In this document: piece by piece, positions 17,586-24,392 of the stretch
Numbering within the stretch: position 1 is the first letter of the stretch
How the letters are laid out: each line of letters starts with the position of its first letter
Assembly: GCF_000611675.1 (NCBI RefSeq)
Contig: NZ_JATV01000009.1
Location: forward strand, 82,487-146,486
Length of the DNA: 64,000 bases
Direction: 5' to 3'
Source of the DNA: Flavobacterium succinicans LMG 10402
Lineage (GTDB): Bacteria > Bacteroidota > Bacteroidia > Flavobacteriales > Flavobacteriaceae
Made by a program: the position numbers and the translations under genes
Notes under the pieces: generated by a model
Seen by the model: the letters and a program-made list of their open reading frames with translations, nothing else
Database searches by the model: none
What the model was told of the DNA's origin: nothing

Positions 17586-17969
17586 CTAAACAAAACCTTT
17601 TAGATAAACCAAAGCGTCATCTTCTTTAGTGAAAATTTGCGTAGGTACAGAAGGCTTACTAATCTCTACATAAAAAGTGCTAATAATTAAGGAAACTTTT
17701 TCATGTACAATAAGAGCTACTGCTTGTGTCAATATAGAGCCCGATTGTGCCAAATGATCTCTTCCAGATTTCTCAGTGGCAACGATACCTCGAATATCAC
17801 ACAGAATAGGATAAGACCTTTCATTTTGAAAATGAATTCTATCAGTTACGACACATTGAGCTACCTTAAGATCAATAATCGTATTGGGTTTATATTCAAA
17901 GAAGAGAATGCCATCGGCAATCCAAAATCGGGCATAGTCATTCTCATAAAAATCATGGGCTGCAATCAT
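17586..17969 (-). CDS. STAS/SpoIIAA-like small protein, unknown function
   Basis: A 127-residue cytoplasmic protein with alternating strands and helices (ARFWIADGILFFEYKP, then YPILCDIRGI, then GRDHLAQSG, then VALIVHEKVSLIISTFYVE). This layout resembles the SpoIIAA/STAS-like DUF7793 type of protein, but the assignment is from pattern only. It lies 30 nt ahead of the PAS-AraC gene and is probably co-transcribed with it. By analogy it could transmit a signal to the regulator; no catalytic residues are evident. Confidence 0.5.
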   Translation of the reverse strand: MIAAHDFYENDYARFWIADGILFFEYKPNTIIDLKVAQCVVTDRIHFQNERSYPILCDIRGIVATEKSGRDHLAQSGSILTQAVALIVHEKVSLIISTFYVEISKPSVPTQIFTKEDDALVYLKGFV

Positions 17970-18028
17970 GTTTTATGAATTTTAAAGTTATAATTTAACA
18001 AAAATATAAACATTTAATAATAATATGG

Positions 18029-18103
18029 TTGTCAATTTAGGATTATTTGTTGTATTTTATAGTGTTTGTTGTTAATTCGGGAATTTGACTTGTCAATTTG
18101 GGA
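18029..18103. promoter_or_regulatory. Three direct repeats, candidate AraC operator
   Basis: TTGTCAATTTAGGA (18029-18042), TTGTTAATTCGGGA (18069-18082) and TTGTCAATTTGGGA (18090-18103) are near-identical direct repeats in the divergent intergenic region between the STAS-like/AraC unit and the PLP-GNAT gene. A fourth similar sequence, TTGTCTTATTGGGA, lies at 16570-16583 before the MauE gene. AraC-type proteins usually bind direct repeats, so the local regulator is the leading candidate. Confidence 0.5.
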
Positions 18104-18190
18104 GTATTGAAGAAGTAGTTGAAATAACTTTCATTTTTTTTATGAAATTTATAACTCTATTTTAAAATAACACCAAAAAAGAAGTAACCA

Positions 18191-20620
18191 ATGGCAAAAA
18201 TTAGACACAATAACTTTATCGATACTGTGGATGAAGTTTTTTCGGAAGCAAAGAAAGAAGGCATACTGCACTTATATGCAGAAGACAAGGTATTAACAGG
18301 CAGGACAATCCAAATTAAAGGAAAAGAAATGTTTCATTTCGGAACAACTGGTTATCTGGGACTCGAACAGGACGACAGACTTAAGGAAGCTGCTATTCAA
18401 TCCATACGTAATTATGGTACGCAATTCCCCCTTTCAAAATCATATATTTCACATCCATTATATAGTGAATTGGAAAGTAAAATCGAACAAATGTATGGTA
18501 TACCACCTATTATAACCAAGAACAGTACATTGGGGCATTTAGCTATTATCCCAACGCTCATTAGAGATGAGGATGCAGTAATAATAGATCACCAGGTCCA
18601 CTGGAGTGTGCAAAATGCTTGTCAACTTTTAAAACTGCGAGGAATTCCGGTAGAAATGATCAGACACAGCAATTTGGATATGTTGGAAGATAAAATAAAA
18701 CAACTAAGTACCAAGTGCAACAAAATCTGGTACATGGCTGATGGGGTATATTCCATGTTTGGGGATTATGCACCCATACCTGAATTATTGGCGTTAACCC
18801 AAAAGTATGCACAGCTAAACCTTTATTTTGATGATGTCCATGGAATGAGTTGGAAAGGCAAAAATGGAACTGGTTTTGTTTTTGACGCGATCAAAGAACT
18901 ACCTGAAAATTGCATTGTAGTGAGTACATTAAGTAAAACCTTTGGAGCCAGTGGGGCAACATTATTTTGCAAGAATCAAAAATTAAGAGACAAAATCAAA
19001 AATTTTGGAGGACCCTTAACTTTTTCCGCTCAGTTAGAACCAGCGTCTGTTGCAGCAGCAATTGCCTCTGCAGACATCCATTTATCTCCTGAAATACAAT
19101 TGAAACAAAAAGATTTGGCGGATAAAATTGCCCACTTCAATCAATTGTTGTCATTAGGAAACCTTCCAATAATTTCAAAAAATGATTCGCCAGTTTTCTT
19201 TTTAGGAATGGGTACGCCCGCAACGGCTTACAACTTTTCGAAACGTTTATTCAAGGAAGGTTTTTTTCTAAACTTGGGGATTTATCCTGCTGTACCGATC
19301 AAGAATACCGGAATTAGAATTACGCTATCCAGTCACAATAAGCAACAGGACATTACTGCCTTGGCCGAAGCGTTGGAATATCATTTTCCTAAAGCGTTGG
19401 AAGAAACAAATAATAGTGAAAACAAAATCAGACAGGCTTTTGGAATAGACAGTAGAAAAACTGAAAAGATTTCGGAATCAAAAGAGCAGGAGCTTTTTAT
19501 TGAAGAAAAAAACACGATTCAGGATATCGAAAAATCAGAATGGAATCAATACATGGGAAAATATAATATTTTCGATTGGGAAGGACTGGTTTATTTAGAG
19601 AATACATTCAGCCAGCATCCAGACCCGACAAACCAATGGGATTTTTATTATTACACTATTAAAGATAATAAAGGTGATACAATACTTATGACCTTTTTTA
19701 CTTATGCCCTTTGGAAAGACGATATGTTGGCAACTGAATCTGTCTCCATCCATTTGGAAGAAATTAGAAAAACCAATCCCTTATACCTCACTTCAAGAGT
19801 ATTGAATATGGGGACTCTATTTACTGAGGGAAAACACTGTTTTATCAATCAAGAACACCCTTTGGCAGAAAAGGCGTTGAAACTTCTTTTGGATAAATTA
19901 GAAGAAAAGTACAATGCTTTAAACGCAGATATGTTAGTTTTAAGAGATTTCGAAAAAGACAATTGCTTCAACAAAACAATTGTAGATCAAGGATATTTTA
20001 AAATAGACATGCCTGAATCTTGTGTAGTTCAAAACCATGTTTGGCATAACTACGAAGAGTTTACAGAAACATTATCTCCGCGTTCCCGTAAACATTTTAG
20101 TAAAGAGATAGAACCTTATGAAAAGTACTATGATGTTACAATAAAAGATAAATTGAGCAAATCAGAAATAGAAAGAGCATACCAACTATACCACAATGTA
20201 AAAGACAATAATTACGCTATCAATACATTTAAATATTCTCAAGAAGTTTTCGAAAACATGAATGAAAGTCAAAACTGGGAGTTCATATTATTAGCATTGA
20301 AAACAGAAACAGAAAATCCATTTGTAGGAGTTATGTTTTGCTACAAAAATAATAATCACACCTATGTCCCGGAATTAATAGGGATGGACTATAAATGGGC
20401 TAAAGAATACCAACTCTACAGGCAACTGTTATTTCAAACCATAAAAAGAGCTAATGAACTGCAGTTTCAAAAAATAGATTTTGGAGTATCAGCTTCCTTT
20501 GAAAAAAGAAAATTAGGAGCCCAAATAATTCCAAAAGTAGCCTATGTTCAGGCAAGAGACAATTACGCGATGGAAGTTATGAATACTTTGCAAAATGATT
20601 ACAAATCAATTGCAAAATGA
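18191..20620 (+). CDS. PLP-dependent alpha-oxoamine synthase-like enzyme fused to GNAT-like domain
   Basis: An 809-residue two-domain protein. Residues about 30-400 are a fold-type I PLP enzyme of the alpha-oxoamine synthase group (serine palmitoyltransferase/KBL/BioF-like): FGTTGYLGLEQD, YFDDVHGMSWKG, and Schiff-base Lys near 249 in STLSKTFGASG. Residues about 430-809 look like a GNAT-fold acyltransferase (LTSRVLNMGTLF, FVGVMFCYKN, KIDFGVSASFEKRKLGAQ). The pair could condense an amino acid with an acyl thioester and then acylate the product, as in a lipid or signal-molecule pathway; this is inferred. The gene overlaps the longest rteC frame by 26 nt, so it is physically tied to the ICE regulator. 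Confidence 0.75.
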   Translation: MAKIRHNNFIDTVDEVFSEAKKEGILHLYAEDKVLTGRTIQIKGKEMFHFGTTGYLGLEQDDRLKEAAIQSIRNYGTQFPLSKSYISHPLYSELESKIEQMYGIPPIITKNSTLGHLAIIPTLIRDEDAVIIDHQVHWSVQNACQLLKLRGIPVEMIRHSNLDMLEDKIKQLSTKCNKIWYMADGVYSMFGDYAPIPELLALTQKYAQLNLYFDDVHGMSWKGKNGTGFVFDAIKELPENCIVVSTLSKTFGASGATLFCKNQKLRDKIKNFGGPLTFSAQLEPASVAAAIASADIHLSPEIQLKQKDLADKIAHFNQLLSLGNLPIISKNDSPVFFLGMGTPATAYNFSKRLFKEGFFLNLGIYPAVPIKNTGIRITLSSHNKQQDITALAEALEYHFPKALEETNNSENKIRQAFGIDSRKTEKISESKEQELFIEEKNTIQDIEKSEWNQYMGKYNIFDWEGLVYLENTFSQHPDPTNQWDFYYYTIKDNKGDTILMTFFTYALWKDDMLATESVSIHLEEIRKTNPLYLTSRVLNMGTLFTEGKHCFINQEHPLAEKALKLLLDKLEEKYNALNADMLVLRDFEKDNCFNKTIVDQGYFKIDMPESCVVQNHVWHNYEEFTETLSPRSRKHFSKEIEPYEKYYDVTIKDKLSKSEIERAYQLYHNVKDNNYAINTFKYSQEVFENMNESQNWEFILLALKTETENPFVGVMFCYKNNNHTYVPELIGMDYKWAKEYQLYRQLLFQTIKRANELQFQKIDFGVSASFEKRKLGAQIIPKVAYVQARDNYAMEVMNTLQNDYKSIAK

Positions 20621-21485
20621 CGAAGGCATATTGACAACTAATATTAAAAAGATGTTTGAAAAAGCAATTGAATCATTTAATACTGTCTGTAATGAAATTT
20701 TAGAGGCAAACGAAACAATGCAAAATAAGGCTTGCAATGGAATTGTATTGTGTAATAAAACATTAACGAACTTAAAAGAGATAGTCGATAAAAATGACTT
20801 CAACACTGTTCCAGAGGAGATTGATTTTTTCAAAAACATCAAACCCGTTCCTATGAGTTTATTGATTTATTTCACCGAAGTACGCTCCTGTGAATTAAGA
20901 ATGCCTAAGGCGGGCAACACTTATAAGGTCCAATTCCTCCAAAAAGAACTGCGAAAAATCAATAAGTTTTTTTACAGAAATGCCGATTTTGTGCATTATA
21001 TGGAACAAGGATACTGTTACCTAGACCATCAATTCTTTACCAGAAACCATCGGGATAATTTTCCTTTTACCCCCATGACAGATTACTACCAGTTTCCCGA
21101 ATTTTCAACATCACAAGACATGCTTTGGGCAAAAGTAAAGGCAATGTACCGATTCATTCACTACATCCGGCAAGCACTAAAAAGACTAAAAGTCGATGAT
21201 TCCGAAATATTTGAAGAAAAAAAACACAAAGTATTGGTATGGACAGGGCCAAAAACAGCTTTAACAGAATTGATTTATGCATTGTTTTCTAATGGGACAA
21301 TCAATCATGGTGCTGCAGATATTAATAGTATAACAGCATCCTTTGAAGATTTTTTCAACATCAAACTAGATAACATCTATAAAACCTATACCGAAATCAA
21401 AGCCCGTAAAAGCAGTAAGACAAAATTTCTAGAAGAATTAACGTTAAACTTACAGCAAAAAATGTCGAGAGAAGACCAAGAGTAA
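20595..21485 (+). CDS. rteC: RteC-family ICE regulator
   Basis: A 296-residue protein with the RteC pattern known from CTnDOT: EEIDFFKNIKPVPMSLLIYF, split here as EEIDFFKNIKP then LLIYFTEVRSCELRMP, then LRKINKFFYRN, then YCYLDHQFFTRNH, and a C-terminal helical region (KVLVWTGPKTALTELIYALF, then GTINHGAADINSIT). In CTnDOT RteC activates excision genes by binding DNA upstream. The longest start overlaps the previous gene by 26 nt. An internal ATG at 20652 leaves a 31-nt gap and is also plausible. It is followed by a strong terminator and two long direct repeats that may be its target or part of the next promoter region. Confidence 0.85.
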   Translation: MITNQLQNDEGILTTNIKKMFEKAIESFNTVCNEILEANETMQNKACNGIVLCNKTLTNLKEIVDKNDFNTVPEEIDFFKNIKPVPMSLLIYFTEVRSCELRMPKAGNTYKVQFLQKELRKINKFFYRNADFVHYMEQGYCYLDHQFFTRNHRDNFPFTPMTDYYQFPEFSTSQDMLWAKVKAMYRFIHYIRQALKRLKVDDSEIFEEKKHKVLVWTGPKTALTELIYALFSNGTINHGAADINSITASFEDFFNIKLDNIYKTYTEIKARKSSKTKFLEELTLNLQQKMSREDQE

Positions 21486-21508
21486 AGTCGTAACTACGAA
21501 AGCACACA

Positions 21509-21548
21509 AGCAGTAAATCCATATTTAAAAGGATATACTGCTTTTTTT
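21509..21548 (+). terminator. Rho-independent terminator after rteC
   Basis: AGCAGTA plus ATCC pair with GGAT plus TACTGCT around an A/T-rich loop, followed by a run of seven T. It lies about 24 nt past the rteC stop. Confidence 0.8.
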
Positions 21549-21580
21549 ATGCTAGAACTAATCAAAGAATAATTCCTAGT

Positions 21581-21664
21581 AAAAATTAAGGTTTTTACGA
21601 ATTTTAAATGTTAATTTTTTTCGTACTACGAAAGCCATTGGGATAAAATCCAATAAATGCCACT
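21581..21664 (+). repeat. Long direct repeat, copy A
   Basis: About 83 nt nearly identical to 21811-21893. The strongest shared block contains TTTTAAATGTTAA, then CGTACTACGAAAGCC, then ATTGGGATAAAATCCAA. The repeat contains an inverted pair (TTGG...CCAA) and ends in TCCAATAAAT followed by GCCACTAAAT, which resembles the 10-bp units seen at 22283. A partial echo (AACTACGAAAGC) lies at the end of rteC near 21492. This 490-nt gap between rteC and the HTH gene contains no gene. Confidence 0.7.
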
Positions 21665-21810
21665 AAATAGACTAATCAATATCGATCTAAAACAGAAATC
21701 ATCACTGTATTCATCTTTTATGACAGAATCACTCAAATAATTGAGGCCTAAAAAGAGAATATTTTAAATCGAATAAGAAATCATCATTTTTTAGAGAATT
21801 ATTTTCCAAT

Positions 21811-21893
21811 AAAACCAAGGCTTTAAGAATTTTAAATGTTAAATTTTTTCCGTACTACGAAAGCCATTGGGATAAAATCCAACAAAAGCTACT
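21811..21893 (+). repeat. Long direct repeat, copy B
   Basis: Second copy of the repeat at 21581-21664, offset by about 230 nt, ending 83 nt before the HTH gene start. It keeps the ACTACGAAAGCCATTGGGAT core. A role as a regulator-binding or recombination site is inferred. Confidence 0.7.
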
Positions 21894-21975
21894 GAATTTT
21901 GTAAAAGCATATTAAACAGTACCTCGTATCTGGAAGAATTGCTACATACTGCGTATTGAACCTAAATTTTTGATT

Positions 21976-22284
21976 ATGAATATTGACAGAATGGAATTTA
22001 TGGCTTGGATGGAACGAATAATGGAGAGGTTCGACATCCTTATGGAATTGGTAAGCGGGGCTAAAAATCAAAGTACTATTATTGATGGAGAAGAGCTACT
22101 GGACAATCAGGATATTTTGCAAATGTTGAAGATAAGTACACGATCCCTACAGCGCTATCGTTCCTCCGGCAAGCTTCCCTATTATACAATCAGCGGAAAA
22201 ATTTATTACAAACTGTCAGATGTGCACCAATTCATCAGAGAAAGTTTTACCACTTCCATGCCTAAAGTAAAAGTCAACGGGTGA
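21976..22284 (+). CDS. Small HTH (MerR/excisionase-like) DNA-binding protein
   Basis: A 102-residue protein found after rteC in many Bacteroidota ICEs. An N-terminal helix rich in Met (DRMEFMAWMERIMERF) precedes a winged HTH of the HTH_17/excisionase type (NQDILQMLKISTRSLQRYRS, then GKLPYYTISGKIYYKLSDV). Excisionases of this type bend DNA and assist the integrase. The ATG at 21976 is preferred to the TTG at 21970. Its last codons overlap a phased 10-bp repeat that extends downstream toward the DUF3945 gene, so it may bind there. Role as an excision factor or regulator is inferred. Confidence 0.72.
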   Translation: MNIDRMEFMAWMERIMERFDILMELVSGAKNQSTIIDGEELLDNQDILQMLKISTRSLQRYRSSGKLPYYTISGKIYYKLSDVHQFIRESFTTSMPKVKVNG

Positions 22285-22312
22285 CAAATAGTGCCAATAA
22301 ATGACAATTGGT
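22273..22312 (+). promoter_or_regulatory. Phased 10-bp repeats ahead of the DUF3945 operon
   Basis: Four consecutive 10-bp units begin GTCAA (22273), GACAA (22283), GCCAA (22293) and GACAA (22303), so each core falls on the same face of the helix. The last three form a 30-bp element that matches 24 of 30 positions of 56842-56871 and resembles the minus-strand 54090-54119. It lies 55 nt before the DUF3945 start. Operator function is inferred. Confidence 0.5.
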
Positions 22313-22367
22313 ACAAAACAGTGGAAGCTTCTTTTACTTTCGATATCGAACTTAAATATTTCAAATT

Positions 22368-23819
22368 ATGAGCGAACAAACTTTAGATAAACCGCAATCT
22401 CCCGAACAACTATCGGACATATTATTGGTGCTGGATAAAGAGAAAAAGAAAATTCAGGCTGTAAAGGGAATCGATGAAAATGGCAAGCTGGAAACCGTTG
22501 ACCCTACAAAGAAGAACCAGAACCAGTTTATGCGGGTTGATAAGCAGGGTGATTTCTTTTCCAACTTCTTCTCTAATTTCTTCAGTCAGTTGAAGAACCC
22601 TACCAATTTTTCATTTTTCAAAGTTCCTGAACCATTGGTTATTAATATGGCAAAAGAAATGCAAAAACAGATAGAGCACCCAACTTCTGAAGGAGAACAA
22701 CTAATGAAGCAATACGAAGTAAAATCGGAACTAGATAAAAATAATAAACAAGAAAATAAAAATAGTATGGAAACAAAACAGACAACATCGGAAACTAGCG
22801 AGTACCGCTATAAACCGGAACAGATTGATTGGGAAACTATGAACAATCTCGGACTGAACAAAGAAAAACTTGAAAAGATGAACCTCCTTGATCCTTTACT
22901 GAAAGGTTTTAAAACCAATGAGCTTGTGCCTGTAAGCCTTAATCTCGGCACAGCCGTTACCCGTATGGATGCACGGCTCTCTCTGCAACAAAATGATGAA
23001 GGGGCGGTTGTGGTTGCCATTCATGGTATCCGCAAAGAACCTAACCTGAATTTTCCTTTTTTCGGTCACGAGTTCACTAAGGAAGATAAAGACAACCTGC
23101 TTCAGGCAGGCAATATGGGTCGTGTAGTCAATCTGACCAATCCAAAAACGAATGAGAGCATTCCATCCATTGTCAGCGTGGACAGGCTTACCAATGAGCT
23201 TGTTGCACTGCGAACAGACAAAATCAAAATCCCTGATGAGATCAAAGGCGTGAAACTAGATGATGTACAAAAGCAAATCCTAATGGAAGGCAAACCACTT
23301 TATTTAGAAGGAATGACTTCCAAAAAAGGAACTGCGTTTGATGCAACCGTACAATTCAATGCCGATAAACGTTTTGTAGAGTTCCTGTTTGACAGGGGTA
23401 ACTCCAATAAGCAGATGCAAGGTAATCAGCAAGCCCAATCGCAGGAAGTTCCGAAAACCTTTAGGGACAAAGAGCTGGATAAGGAGCAATATCAGAAATT
23501 CAAAGACGGACAAACTGTTTATGTCAGCGGATTGGTAGATAAGAAAGGTAAGGAATATAATGGTTACATCACCTTTAACAAGGAAACCAATAAAACAGAT
23601 TTCTCTTTTCAAAATCCGAATAAGGTTAAAGAACAGACGAAACCCTCAGAAGCATACAAAACACAAACAGCTGTTAATTCAGAAGGTAAAACCAATGAAG
23701 CAACCAAGAATATCAAAGAGCCTTTGAAATCAGGCCAAAAAAATCCCGACAGTAAGGAACAGCAGGAACAACAAGAAGCAGCTCAAGCACCTGCTAAATC
23801 CAAAGGGCGTAAAATGTAA
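22368..23819 (+). CDS. DUF4099/DUF3945 protein
   Basis: A 483-residue ICE backbone protein. After an N-terminal domain (about 15-110) shared with the next gene, residues about 145-215 match DUF4099 (EQIDWETMNNLGLNKEKLE, then VSLNLGT). Two DUF3945-like repeats follow (about 285-340, LMEGKPLYLEGMTSKKG; about 360-410, FKDGQTVYVSGLVDKKGKEY). The tail is low-complexity, rich in Gln/Lys, and ends KSKGRKM. These proteins always sit before topoisomerase III in CTnDOT-like elements, but their function is unknown. An operator-like element lies 55 nt upstream. The C-terminal basic tail recurs in two other proteins of this element. Confidence 0.85.
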   Translation: MSEQTLDKPQSPEQLSDILLVLDKEKKKIQAVKGIDENGKLETVDPTKKNQNQFMRVDKQGDFFSNFFSNFFSQLKNPTNFSFFKVPEPLVINMAKEMQKQIEHPTSEGEQLMKQYEVKSELDKNNKQENKNSMETKQTTSETSEYRYKPEQIDWETMNNLGLNKEKLEKMNLLDPLLKGFKTNELVPVSLNLGTAVTRMDARLSLQQNDEGAVVVAIHGIRKEPNLNFPFFGHEFTKEDKDNLLQAGNMGRVVNLTNPKTNESIPSIVSVDRLTNELVALRTDKIKIPDEIKGVKLDDVQKQILMEGKPLYLEGMTSKKGTAFDATVQFNADKRFVEFLFDRGNSNKQMQGNQQAQSQEVPKTFRDKELDKEQYQKFKDGQTVYVSGLVDKKGKEYNGYITFNKETNKTDFSFQNPNKVKEQTKPSEAYKTQTAVNSEGKTNEATKNIKEPLKSGQKNPDSKEQQEQQEAAQAPAKSKGRKM

Positions 23820-23887
23820 TTACCTAAATACATTCGTTGCGAAAAACTCTGGACTATGTTACTTAATAAACTTAAAAAGCATTGATT

Positions 23888-24331
23888 ATGAATAAACTAA
23901 TGATAGATGGACAACAATCTGTGGAAAAAAACTCTAAGCTACTATTATTAGTAGATATGGATAAAGTAGATAAGATAGTACTCGGAATGAAGGGAGTTGG
24001 AAAATATGATGAATATGAAACGGCAGAAGTAAAAATGGAAAATCATAGAGAGTTTAAAAGGTTTGATAAGAATGATAATTTTCTTCTCTACTTTCTTATG
24101 GATTTTTTTGCAAATATGCATAATCCAACACGTTATAAACTTTTCATTGTGCCAGAATCAAAAGCAGTTGAATTAGCAAAGGAAATTCAAATTATTATCA
24201 ATAATCCTTACAAGGAAGGTGGATTATTGTTGAAGAAATATGAGTTACAGTCAGAACAATTACAAAAGCAATTGCTGTCTGAACAGGAAAAGCTACAGAC
24301 ACCAATGAAATCAAGTGGAAGAAAAATATAG
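23888..24331 (+). CDS. Short paralogue of the DUF3945 protein N-terminus
   Basis: A 147-residue protein matching the N-terminal domain of the preceding DUF4099/DUF3945 gene (KLLLLVDMDKVDKIV, then FKRFDKNDNFLLYFLMDFF, then MHNPTRYKLFIVPESKAVELAKEIQ). It lacks the DUF4099 and repeat region. It ends KSSGRKI, close to KSKGRKM of the upstream gene. The ATG at 23888 is preferred to the TTG at 23882. A gene duplication followed by loss of the C-terminal domains explains it best. It may act as an antagonist or assembly partner of the full-length protein; this is inference. Confidence 0.75.
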   Translation: MNKLMIDGQQSVEKNSKLLLLVDMDKVDKIVLGMKGVGKYDEYETAEVKMENHREFKRFDKNDNFLLYFLMDFFANMHNPTRYKLFIVPESKAVELAKEIQIIINNPYKEGGLLLKKYELQSEQLQKQLLSEQEKLQTPMKSSGRKI

Positions 24332-24392
24332 TCACTTGAAATTTAAAAATGGCAAAGGTATTTTATGTGACAAATAGAATAAAAAGATACAT

